Positions 42,309-52,207 of a DNA stretch of 61,091 bases are shown piece by piece. The stretch is taken from the NCBI GenBank assembly GCA_009780415.1, contig WRAC01000010.1, positions 1 to 61,091 on the forward strand. Reading direction: 5' to 3'. Under the pieces are notes generated by a model. It made no database searches. It was not told where the DNA came from and saw nothing but the letters and a program-made list of their open reading frames with translations. Both the position numbers and the translations under genes were made by a program. The stretch's first letter is position 1; every line of letters begins with the position of its first letter. Source of the DNA: Defluviitaleaceae bacterium (GTDB lineage Bacteria > Bacillota > Clostridia > Lachnospirales > WRAX01).

Positions 42309-44318
42309 ATGTATCCAAACAATTATACTTATCTTCGTTTGGAAATGATTAAGTATTTATCGTTTATCAATACAATCCATGAAGAAACCCGGAAAATTTG
42401 GTTAAAACCAATTCATACATATTATACCGATCACGGAATACCTCATTCGGAACGGATTTTACGTTTATGCGATAAAATGCTGGAATACCATTACGGTCAA
42501 AAATTATGTGAAGAAGAAATCGTTATTTTAGCCGCATCCTGCTATTTACATGATATAGGAATGCAACTGCCTGAATTTTCGGGGCTTGAAAAAAAAGAAA
42601 CTTATTCAAACGCGGAAAAAAACCACATAAGGGACAACCACCACATTGCAAGCGCAAATGCCATAAAAATCATTTTAGTTGAAAAGACAGATATTGACAG
42701 GGGTTTGATAGAGTATATATCACTGATATCCAAATATCACCGTGAAAAGGGTTGTAATATATATAACCTTGAGGATAGCTCGTTTCACGGGAAAAATATC
42801 AGGCTTCGACTGCTGGCATGCATTATGCGGCTTGGCGACGAGCTTGATGTTGACAGCCAAAGGATTGATTTTTCGTCTGCGGAGTTTATTGGTTTGCTCC
42901 CATTAACTAAGATGCATTGGTATTCGCATAAATATATTGAAAGCCTTTCATTTAACGATGGCAGGATTACTGTTTTTTTACGTGTTCCTATTTATCCGAA
43001 AAACCCGGACGCGATTAAGCTTTTGGTTGCGCAATTTATCAATAATATTCAAAAACGCTTGAACGGCGTATATAAAGTAATGTATCAGAATAAATTGTTT
43101 GTTTATCCCAGGGTCAGCGTCAATTCAATTAACAGCGGCATTATGGACGACATACCGGACGACGTTATTGATTATTTATTGGATAATAAAAAGAATATAA
43201 CGTTTAAATACAGAACCGAAAAGAAATCATTGGTAAAACCGATGCCGTTATTAAATGATAATTATCAAGTTATCGGTTCGCATATTTATCTGTCCGTCGG
43301 TAAGCGATTTGAAGTCGGATGTTTGGATTCTCAATTTAGCGATAACCATTTAACAAGCTCCGAATTAATATTTTTAAGACCTGATTATATTTTACGTGCG
43401 GTAAACCCGTATACGGAAATGGTTACAATACATGTTAACCGTTATCCCAATATTGATTGCTTTATAGGCATTTATTTAATTCAAAAGCTTATAATCGAAG
43501 GCAGGCTGGACGAGTTTGACTATAAATTCAGTTTATATTGCATTAAATCGATAAAGGGAGAAACAAAAGCGATAATAGACGGCCACTACTCTTTTAACAT
43601 GTATATTTACACGATAATGCATATGTTTGACGATCATATAAATAATATGGTTGAAAATGCGTTAATCCTCCTTAACACGGTGGATACGATAATCCGTAAT
43701 AATGGTTATGAACTGGATTCGCCTGAATTCCTTGAGGAGTTAGAAAAATCTAACAAGATAAAGAAACTGAAAGAAGCGCTGGACAATGATTATAACGAAT
43801 TTATTGATAACACTGTAAATGAAAAGCGTATAAGGCATTTACCGGCCAGGCGCGTGCCCTGCGAACAGATTGATATATTTCTGCCGTTGCAGAATGATGA
43901 CGATACGATGAAAATTGGGAAAACAAAAGGTTTTATGTGGTATGATGTTCCCGATTGCGAATTGCACTGGCTATGGCCGAAAAGTGATGATGTGCTGACA
44001 TTTGTGCCTACGACGTTAAATGAAAAGAGTGATTATAAAAATAAACAGTTTAAAATCTCGAAATATTATTTTTCGTTGAGGGGAGACAGTATATATTCGT
44101 TAAGCAAATTGGTAGAATTGTTAAGGAAAGCGGAAGCGGATATAAGGAAGGAAATACTGGGAGAGCTGGATTATTCATTTTCGTTAAGGGGAACCGATTT
44201 ATGGAATAATCCGCAAAGGCATAAAAACACAATAGTTGTATCTCCCAGAAAAGGCAGCCTCCTTACCGTTGTTGAGGTTATAGATGTGTTTAATAAATAT
44301 CTGCAAGAAATCGTTTAG
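42309..44318 (+). CDS. HD-domain protein of unknown function, possible conflict-system effector
   Basis: The 669-aa protein begins with a metal-dependent HD domain: HGIPHSERIL (His 42 and 46), the HD pair in CYLHDIGM (81-82), HHIASANAI (111-112), KYHREKG, and RLGDELDVD (Asp 177). This resembles HD-CE domains described from predicted bacterial conflict systems, which may act on nucleotides. The middle has IHVNRYPNIDCFIGIYLIQKL, reminiscent of HxxPDxDA metal sites of DHH-like hydrolases, and the C-terminal 250 residues match nothing I know. No signal peptide or membrane helix is present. The start is ATG 42309 because AAGGGG lies 10 nt upstream. It is clearly AT-richer than its neighbours and sits alone next to a gene remnant, suggesting horizontal gain. 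Confidence 0.75.
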   Translation: MYPNNYTYLRLEMIKYLSFINTIHEETRKIWLKPIHTYYTDHGIPHSERILRLCDKMLEYHYGQKLCEEEIVILAASCYLHDIGMQLPEFSGLEKKETYSNAEKNHIRDNHHIASANAIKIILVEKTDIDRGLIEYISLISKYHREKGCNIYNLEDSSFHGKNIRLRLLACIMRLGDELDVDSQRIDFSSAEFIGLLPLTKMHWYSHKYIESLSFNDGRITVFLRVPIYPKNPDAIKLLVAQFINNIQKRLNGVYKVMYQNKLFVYPRVSVNSINSGIMDDIPDDVIDYLLDNKKNITFKYRTEKKSLVKPMPLLNDNYQVIGSHIYLSVGKRFEVGCLDSQFSDNHLTSSELIFLRPDYILRAVNPYTEMVTIHVNRYPNIDCFIGIYLIQKLIIEGRLDEFDYKFSLYCIKSIKGETKAIIDGHYSFNMYIYTIMHMFDDHINNMVENALILLNTVDTIIRNNGYELDSPEFLEELEKSNKIKKLKEALDNDYNEFIDNTVNEKRIRHLPARRVPCEQIDIFLPLQNDDDTMKIGKTKGFMWYDVPDCELHWLWPKSDDVLTFVPTTLNEKSDYKNKQFKISKYYFSLRGDSIYSLSKLVELLRKAEADIRKEILGELDYSFSLRGTDLWNNPQRHKNTIVVSPRKGSLLTVVEVIDVFNKYLQEIV

Positions 44319-44757
44319 GCAGGTAATTAAGGAAAGAGGTTGTACGCTTTCGCCCGTCAAGAATTAAGGATTTTCTTTTCCCTTCTGGATGCAATCAACA
44401 TATCAAGCACACTAAGTTTTTGCCTTCCCGGAAAAGACCTGTTCGCAAACCTTTAACAACGATTTAGTTCAAAATTATGTATCCCGCAAATTAACGAAAT
44501 ACGTTTATGATCCATTCCTTAACACAACCTTTTTTCTTGATTGTTTCAGTTTTCTCCTCTTCTTTCCACTTTTTCATGCGTTTGGCGTATGCTCACAACA
44601 ATGTAAATCCAAACAGCGATTCGAAATACATGTTTTACTTGGGCATTTAACCGAAACGGGTTTTACAAACAGGTATTTAATAAAATCAAACTATTGACAA
44701 AGGCAGAGATTATCTGCTATTATACAATGAAATCATGGAATGGAGGGGCGGGAGTTT
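44319..44757. other. 439-bp gene-poor stretch with a possible gene remnant
   Basis: No complete gene was found. On the minus strand 44357-44452 is an open stretch of 31 codons whose translation contains NRSFPGRQKLSVLDMLIASR and KKILNS before a stop; it looks protein-like but lacks a start and is interrupted by stops upstream. It may be the tail of a lost gene. The right end holds the promoter of the second Opp operon. Confidence 0.4.
44694..44723 (+). promoter_or_regulatory. promoter of the second Opp/Dpp operon
   Basis: TTGACA (44694-44699) and TATTAT (44718-44723), spacer 18 bp, with a GGAGGGG site before the first gene. Confidence 0.72.
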
Positions 44758-45780
44758 ATGGGTGAGGAAGCCGGCATAAGTTCGGAAAAGCTCCTTGTGA
44801 TTAATAATTTACAAACATCGTTTCGGATAGACGGAAAGTTTTACGCGGCGGTAGACGGGGTAAATCTTTCGATAAATAAAAATGAGGTTTTCGCCATTGT
44901 CGGCGAATCCGGCTGCGGCAAGAGCGCAATGGCCCTGTCGGTTGTTAAATTACATAATGCCAATTATACGAGGCTGTCGGGGGAGATCTTCTTCCAAGGG
45001 CAGGACATATTAAAATTAAAACCGCATGAACTTAACGAGGTGCGCGGCAAGGGTATAGGCATGATTTTCCAGGATCCCCTCACCGCGCTGAACCCATTGC
45101 ACCGCGTAGGTATCCAGATAGAGGAGAGTCTGGTTTATCATACCAACTTGGATAAAGCCGGCAGAAAAGAGCGGGCTATGGAGCTTCTGACCAATGTTGG
45201 CATGGTTGATCCCGAGCTGGCCTACAGGTTGTTTCCGCATGAACTGTCCGGGGGAATGCGACAACGGGCCATGATTGCCATAGCCATATCCGCAAAGCCG
45301 GACTTACTTATTGCCGATGAACCCACGACGGCCCTTGACGTGACTATTCAAGCGCAAATTCTGGATTTGCTTAGGGATTTAAGAAAAGAAACGGGCTCCA
45401 GCATGATATTGATAACCCACGATTTAGGCGTTGTGGCTGAAATGGCGGACCGCGTAGCGGTAATGTACGCCGGGCAGATTGTTGAGACAGCGCCCGTGGC
45501 GGAGATATTCCAAAACCCGTTGCATCCCTATACGCGCTCATTGCTGAATTCCATACCCAGCGCGGATAGTGATGAAGATTGGGATGAAAAGCGGCTCCAG
45601 ACGATACAGGGGATGGTTCCCGGCTTGAAAGACCTTCCAAGGACGGGCTGCCGGTTTTCACACCGCGTGCCTTGGATTAACCAAAGTGACCATCAGGAAC
45701 ATCCGGTTTACCATGAAGCCGACCCCGGGCATTTTGTGCTTTGCTCCTGTTACAAAACCTTTAAATTTGACAGCGTATAA
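44758..45780 (+). CDS. Opp/Dpp ATPase (D subunit)
   Basis: The 340-aa ATPase has Walker [11 protein letters not shown]-loop [11 protein letters not shown], signature LSGGMRQR and Walker [13 protein letters not shown]. The C-terminal region keeps GCRFSHR but has lost the later cysteines of the usual CxxxxxC pattern found in the first operon's OppD. ATG 44758 is chosen for its close GGGAG site; a frame start 18 nt earlier overlaps the ribosome site. It is first in an intact five-gene operon (D, F, B, C, A). Confidence 0.93.
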   Translation: MGEEAGISSEKLLVINNLQTSFRIDGKFYAAVDGVNLSINKNEVFAIVGESGCGKSAMALSVVKLHNANYTRLSGEIFFQGQDILKLKPHELNEVRGKGIGMIFQDPLTALNPLHRVGIQIEESLVYHTNLDKAGRKERAMELLTNVGMVDPELAYRLFPHELSGGMRQRAMIAIAISAKPDLLIADEPTTALDVTIQAQILDLLRDLRKETGSSMILITHDLGVVAEMADRVAVMYAGQIVETAPVAEIFQNPLHPYTRSLLNSIPSADSDEDWDEKRLQTIQGMVPGLKDLPRTGCRFSHRVPWINQSDHQEHPVYHEADPGHFVLCSCYKTFKFDSV

Positions 45781-45796
45781 TGGGGGGTGACTCTTA

Positions 45797-46723
45797 ATGG
45801 CGTTACTGGAAGTAAAAGACCTGAAAGTATACTACCCTATAAAAGGCGGCTTACTGGGCCGTACGGTTGGTTATGTGAAAGCCGTTGACGGGGTCAGCTT
45901 TACCATTGAACCGGGGCAGACACTAGGGCTTGTGGGCGAATCGGGAAGCGGAAAAAGCACCACGGGCAAGGCGATACTGGGCCTTGCGAAAATTACGTCG
46001 GGCTGCATTCTTTTTGAAGGCAAGGACATAACGGAGGTTGTCAGGAAATATCGCTCCCCCTATAAAAAAAGCGTACAGATGATTTTTCAGGACGTATATT
46101 CATCCCTTAACCCCAGAAAACGGGTTTTGGATATTATAGCGGAGCCCATACGGAATTTTGAGAAGCTGAGCAAGGCGGAGGAACGCAAAAGGGTTGACGA
46201 GCTGTTGTCTATTGTCGGCCTGTCCAGCGAAAACGCCAAAAAATACCCCTTTGAATTTTCGGGAGGGCAAAGGCAGCGCATAGGCGTTGCGCGCGCCATA
46301 GCTCTTAAACCCAAGCTCATCGTAGCGGACGAGCCGGTTTCGGCCTTGGATCTATCCGTACAGGCGCAGGTATTGAATTATCTGAAGGATATACAAAAGG
46401 AATTAAAGCTTGCCTATCTCTTTGTAAGCCACGACCTGGGCGTTGTGCGCCATATGTGCGAGAATCTTGCCATCATGCACAATTCCCGCTTTGTGGAGTT
46501 CGGCACGAGAAAGGACATTTACGAAAATCCAACACATATCTACACAAAAAGGCTGATTACCGCGATACCCGACATAAACCCCTTAAAAAGGAATGATAAT
46601 AACGAACGCCGCAAGCTGGTCTCCGCGGAATATGAAGAAAAGCGAAATATGTTCTATAGGGATGGATCACAGGTCTATGATTTGAAACAAATAAAGGACA
46701 CGCATTATGTCGCGTTGCCGTAA
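45797..46723 (+). CDS. Opp/Dpp ATPase (F subunit)
   Basis: The 308-aa ATPase has Walker A GESGSGKST, Q-loop MIFQDVYSSLNPR, signature FSGGQRQR and Walker B IVADEPVSALD. It ends with an unusual charged tail (RNDNNERRKLVSAEYEEKR) in place of the Cys-rich C-terminal motif. GGGGGTGA precedes the ATG. It forms a heterodimer with the D subunit just upstream. Confidence 0.93.
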   Translation: MALLEVKDLKVYYPIKGGLLGRTVGYVKAVDGVSFTIEPGQTLGLVGESGSGKSTTGKAILGLAKITSGCILFEGKDITEVVRKYRSPYKKSVQMIFQDVYSSLNPRKRVLDIIAEPIRNFEKLSKAEERKRVDELLSIVGLSSENAKKYPFEFSGGQRQRIGVARAIALKPKLIVADEPVSALDLSVQAQVLNYLKDIQKELKLAYLFVSHDLGVVRHMCENLAIMHNSRFVEFGTRKDIYENPTHIYTKRLITAIPDINPLKRNDNNERRKLVSAEYEEKRNMFYRDGSQVYDLKQIKDTHYVALP

Positions 46724-46739
46724 GACGGGGGAATAGAGC

Positions 46740-47705
46740 ATGTGGAAGACGATACTTAGAAGAGTCTTGATATTAATACCCCAATTATTCGTTTTAAGCG
46801 TCCTTATCTTTTTTTTGGCGCAGTTTATGCCGGGAGACGCCCTCAGGGGCATGATAGGCCCCGACACCACCCCTGAGCAATACGCTATCCTCAGGCAGAT
46901 ACACAGGCTGGACGATCCTTGGTATGTTCAATACGGAACTTGGATGGAGGGTATTTTGGCAAGGGGCGATTTTGGCCGCTCCGTCACACATAAACGACCG
47001 GTAACGGACATTATCGGCGAAAGGATGATGAACACCGTCCGCCTTTCTCTGCTTACCACATTATTTACATATATTATTGCCATACCCTTGGGTATTTTCG
47101 CCGCAAAGAAGAAAGATAGATTTATCGACAAGTCCATTATGTTCTATACTTTTTTGGCATTGTCCATGCCCACGGTTGTGTTTTCTATTATAAACCTGTT
47201 TATATTCGGTTTCCGGCTGCGCTGGTTCCCCGTAAGGGGAAGCGTGGACGCGATGGCAGCTGCCGGCACGCTGGAGCACGCCGTCAGCCGCCTGCACCAT
47301 CTGGTACTGCCTGCCGTAACCTTTGCGCTGCTATCGACAATCAGTATTATATACTTTCTGCGAAACGAGATAATAGATTACGACGCGTCGGATTTCGTCA
47401 CAACCGCAAGGAGTAAGGGCGTTCCCGAAAATAAAGTATACACCGGGCATATATTACGAAACGCCCTCCTGCCCGTAGCCGGAAACGCCGGGCTTATTAT
47501 TGCGGGGTTATTTACCGGCTCCATTTTCATTGAAAGCGTATTCGCGTACCCCGGCATGGGGCAATTATTTGTAACCTCTATAGTAGGCCGCGACTTCCCC
47601 GTCGTGAACACGTTAATTATGTTTTACGCTATACTGACTGTTGTTTCGTATCTCGTTACGGATATTTTGATTACTATTATCGACCCGCGGATACATATTA
47701 AATAA
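46740..47705 (+). CDS. Opp/Dpp ABC permease (B subunit)
   Basis: The 321-aa permease has the DppB/OppB layout: MWKTILRRVLILIPQLFVLS, a periplasmic-type segment with RLDDPWYVQYGTWMEGI, the cytoplasmic loop TTARSKGVPENKVYTGHILRNALLPV, and C-terminal ITIIDPRIHIK. Six helices are visible. It is complete, unlike its counterpart in the first operon. Confidence 0.94.
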   Translation: MWKTILRRVLILIPQLFVLSVLIFFLAQFMPGDALRGMIGPDTTPEQYAILRQIHRLDDPWYVQYGTWMEGILARGDFGRSVTHKRPVTDIIGERMMNTVRLSLLTTLFTYIIAIPLGIFAAKKKDRFIDKSIMFYTFLALSMPTVVFSIINLFIFGFRLRWFPVRGSVDAMAAAGTLEHAVSRLHHLVLPAVTFALLSTISIIYFLRNEIIDYDASDFVTTARSKGVPENKVYTGHILRNALLPVAGNAGLIIAGLFTGSIFIESVFAYPGMGQLFVTSIVGRDFPVVNTLIMFYAILTVVSYLVTDILITIIDPRIHIK

Positions 47706-47715
47706 GGGGGCTGTC

Positions 47716-48579
47716 ATGGAAACTAATGCTTGGAAGGTAATGTGGAGAGAAATCCGCCATGACAAGCTGGCGCTGCTGGGCCTGATTCTCTTTGTGGTTA
47801 CCGTCGTCACCGTTTATACATGGGCTTTAACCATAGATCAAAGCGCCGCCGCGATTGTAAACGTTCGCAATATGAACCAGCCGCCCTCCCGCACGCATCC
47901 GCTGGGTACGGACCCCGGCGGGCGCGATGTGCTGGAGCAGCTTGTTTTAAGCGCAAGGAACTCATTTAATATCACTTTTATAATGACCATTGCCGGCGCG
48001 ATTATAGGCATACTGGTAGGGTTGCTGTCAGGTTTTTTCGGCGGGCATTTGGATAATGTGCTTATGAGGATATTGGACTTTTACGCCATGTTTCCCGCGC
48101 TAATGCTGATTATTGTGTTCATATCCATGATTCCCAGCTATTCGGTGGTCACGTTCGCCGTACTGATGATTGTCCTCTGGTCGTGGCAGGGAACCGCCAG
48201 GCTTATAAGAATAAAGACCTTGCAGCAGGGGGCGCTGGACTATGTTTCCGCATCCAAAACAATGGGTACGCATCCTTTGGTAATCAGCTTCAGGGAGGTT
48301 TTACCAAATCTGGTTTCAATCATCACCAGTAATTTCACACTTAACCTGGCAATGAACATGGGCGTGGAAACGGGGCTTACCTTCCTTGGTTTCGGCCTTC
48401 CCTTCGCAACACCCAGCCTGGGGCGGCTTATCGCTTACGCTCAGATGCCCGCCAACATGACTAACCGGCCGTGGCTGTGGCTGCCCGCCGCGCTTCTTAT
48501 TTTCCTTATGATGCTGTGCGTGAACTTTGTGGGCCAGGCGCTGAACCGCGCCGCCGACGCAAAAAAAAGAATGGTTTAA
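47716..48579 (+). CDS. Opp/Dpp ABC permease (C subunit)
   Basis: The 287-aa permease has an N-terminal helix, the GTDPGGRDVLEQL motif, six helices overall, and an EAA-type loop DYVSASKTMGTHPLVISFREVLPN. It starts 10 nt after the B subunit with an AAGGGGG site. A binding-protein gene follows after 79 nt. Confidence 0.93.
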   Translation: METNAWKVMWREIRHDKLALLGLILFVVTVVTVYTWALTIDQSAAAIVNVRNMNQPPSRTHPLGTDPGGRDVLEQLVLSARNSFNITFIMTIAGAIIGILVGLLSGFFGGHLDNVLMRILDFYAMFPALMLIIVFISMIPSYSVVTFAVLMIVLWSWQGTARLIRIKTLQQGALDYVSASKTMGTHPLVISFREVLPNLVSIITSNFTLNLAMNMGVETGLTFLGFGLPFATPSLGRLIAYAQMPANMTNRPWLWLPAALLIFLMMLCVNFVGQALNRAADAKKRMV

Positions 48580-48658
48580 GTTTGTTATTGTGGGTTAGAT
48601 TATTTTATATAGCAATCAAACTCACTCAGCAATAAATATTTATTAGGAGGATGAAACA

Positions 48659-50467
48659 ATGTTGAAAAAGTTGTTATGTCTGCTGTTGGTTTTTGCGCTG
48701 ACGGCGGCGGTGCTTGTCGGCTTTGATACTGTCGAAGCAGCGGCAGGCACACACCCCCTTGAGGCTATGGATGAAGTTTTGGCCCGTTTTCCCCGTTACA
48801 TCGACACCGGGAAAGAGCATGTGCCGGGCACAACCTTCAGATATGCCATCGGCTCCCCCTCGCCGTGGGCGGGCATGTTTGGCGGCGGCGTGTTCCATGA
48901 TTCCACCGTTGACGCGGAAGTGGTGAACCTTATCAACTCGTCGCTTCTTGCTACGAATGAGTTTTATCAGTTCGGGCAGCATGGTGTCTGCACCTGGGAG
49001 CATGATATGGAAGCCAGAACGCTTACCCTTACCATGCAGTACGACGTATTCTGGCATGACGGGGAACCCCTTACCATGAACGACCTTGTCTACGCCTACG
49101 AAGTTATAATCCATCCCGACTACACCGGGCCGAGGTTTAACGCCGACGCCAGAAACGTAGTGGGCTGGGAAGCCTACAGGGAAGGCGAAGCCGATCATAT
49201 CGAAGGCTTGGTGCTGTCAAACGACAACAAAACCCTTACTATGCATTTCTATGAAATGAGCCCTTCAATGCTGTACTTCGGGCCGTGGACAACCCCGATG
49301 CCGAGGCATATTTTTGAAGGCATACCGGTTGCCGAAATGGCTGAAAGCGACGCGGTACGCGTTAACCCAATAGGCTGGGGCCCGTGGATTGTGGAGAATA
49401 TTGTCCCCGGTGAATCCGTGGCGTTCAGAAGAAACGAGAACTTTGTTTTCGGCGCGCCGCTTATCGAACACCTTGTGGTGGAAAGAATCAACAGTGATTT
49501 TATCCCGACCGCTATGGAAGAGGGTTTATTTGACTTTGTATTCATCTTCCCGACCGCCTATTACGAGGATTATCAGAACCCCACCAACTACACCTACCTT
49601 GGCCGGCCTACCGGCGATTACGATTATATCGCTTTCAGGCTGGGTCACTGGAACGATGAGCTTGGGAAAAATGTATACGCTCCCACAAGAAAGATGGCAA
49701 ACGTGAATCTGCGCAGGGCAATGGGCTTTGCCGTAGATGAGGCCGAGCTTACCGAAACCCTTTTCTTCGGCCTCAGATTCCCCGCCGCAAGCAATATGCC
49801 CCCGCACCACCGCGCGCTTATAGACACAAGCGTCCCCGGCTTCCCCTATAATCCGGAAGAAGCGAACAGGCTTCTGGACGAAGCCGGATATATCGACATA
49901 GACGGCTGCGGTTTCCGCGAATGCCCCGAAGGCGAAAAGTTTGTTATAAACTTCGCTTTCCGCCAAGGCCCCATGGAGGATGTTATAGTACCCTTCTATA
50001 TCCAATCCTGGGCGGCGGTAGGGCTTAACGTGGAGCTGTGGCAGGGCCGCACCCACGAGGTTCTTTTCCTTTGGGATATGCTGGACTTTGACGCCGACAA
50101 CGACGAAATAGACATCTACCACGGCGGATGGTCGCCCGGCGCCAACCCGAGCCCCGACGGTTCATGGGGCCATATCTGGTGGAACCCCTCCAGGTACACA
50201 TCTCCCGAATACGATGCCATAATAGACCGCATCGGTTCCGAAGCCACCTGGGACGAAGCTTACATGCTGGATGCTTACAGCGCGTGGCAGTGGTACTGGT
50301 ACAATAACGCGCCGTACTACACCACCCAGTGGAGAATATCCCTCAGGGCAGTTAATAACCGCGTCACCAATTGGGATACACGGATAGAGTTCGAACCTTT
50401 AGAATTCTATAACAGCGAATACGGCTGGCATAAGATCGGCCTCAGCGCCGACGCGCCGATTAGATAA
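48659..50467 (+). CDS. Opp/Dpp-type solute-binding protein without lipobox cysteine
   Basis: The 602-aa binding protein has the SBP_bac_5 pattern (LTLTMQYDVFWHDGEPLTMNDLVYAYE, IGWGPWIVENIV) and an N-terminal signal. At the expected lipobox (ALTAAVLVGF) the cysteine is replaced by Phe, a one-base change from TGT to TTT; SPase I cleavage after VEA is likely, so it may be secreted rather than lipid-anchored. It is rich in Trp and Tyr in the ligand lobe. A GH51 arabinofuranosidase gene lies directly downstream, so the ligand may be an arabino-oligosaccharide rather than a peptide. Confidence 0.9.
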   Translation: MLKKLLCLLLVFALTAAVLVGFDTVEAAAGTHPLEAMDEVLARFPRYIDTGKEHVPGTTFRYAIGSPSPWAGMFGGGVFHDSTVDAEVVNLINSSLLATNEFYQFGQHGVCTWEHDMEARTLTLTMQYDVFWHDGEPLTMNDLVYAYEVIIHPDYTGPRFNADARNVVGWEAYREGEADHIEGLVLSNDNKTLTMHFYEMSPSMLYFGPWTTPMPRHIFEGIPVAEMAESDAVRVNPIGWGPWIVENIVPGESVAFRRNENFVFGAPLIEHLVVERINSDFIPTAMEEGLFDFVFIFPTAYYEDYQNPTNYTYLGRPTGDYDYIAFRLGHWNDELGKNVYAPTRKMANVNLRRAMGFAVDEAELTETLFFGLRFPAASNMPPHHRALIDTSVPGFPYNPEEANRLLDEAGYIDIDGCGFRECPEGEKFVINFAFRQGPMEDVIVPFYIQSWAAVGLNVELWQGRTHEVLFLWDMLDFDADNDEIDIYHGGWSPGANPSPDGSWGHIWWNPSRYTSPEYDAIIDRIGSEATWDEAYMLDAYSAWQWYWYNNAPYYTTQWRISLRAVNNRVTNWDTRIEFEPLEFYNSEYGWHKIGLSADAPIR

Positions 50468-50494
50468 TAAAGTTTATTCAAACCAATAATAACG

Positions 50495-50530
50495 TTTCCC
50501 CGTTTGGCGCTGCCAAGCGGGGAAAATTTT
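50495..50530 (+). terminator. strong hairpin/terminator after the second Opp binding-protein gene
   Basis: A 14-bp stem TTTCCCCGTTTGGC/GCCAAGCGGGGAAA (one G-U) with a 3-nt loop, followed by ATTTT. Confidence 0.8.
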
Positions 50531-50553
50531 ATGTATGAGGGAGAGCGGTATAA

Positions 50554-52026
<1,473 letters not shown>

Positions 52027-52039
52027 CCATTTTAACCTC

Positions 52040-52109
52040 ATACCAAGTTGCAATCAAAGCAACACTTACTCCGTGCGGAGTTAGTGTGATTTAGATTGCA
52101 ACTTGGTAT
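52040..52109. repeat. 70-bp palindromic interspersed repeat, copy 3 (internally deleted)
   Basis: It has both 16-bp inverted ends (ATACCAAGTTGCAATC and its complement) and the first 34 and last 32 bp of the 112-bp form, but lacks 42 bp of the centre. It is in the same orientation as copy 2. It lies between the arabinofuranosidase gene and the next promoter, 14 nt after the stop. Confidence 0.9.
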
Positions 52110-52138
52110 CACTACATAAAAACATCCAAAATTATTCA

Positions 52139-52168
52139 TTGACAACTTGCGAAAAACAAGTGTATAAT
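52139..52168 (+). promoter_or_regulatory. promoter of the DUF3798 transporter operon with a spacer palindrome
   Basis: TTGACA (52139-52144) and TATAAT (52163-52168), spacer 18 bp. The spacer holds the inverted repeat ACTTG-N7-CAAGT (52145-52161), well placed for a repressor. Confidence 0.78.
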
Positions 52169-52207
52169 AAGCTTTAAGAATTTCACCACAATAAAGGGAG
52201 GATTTAA

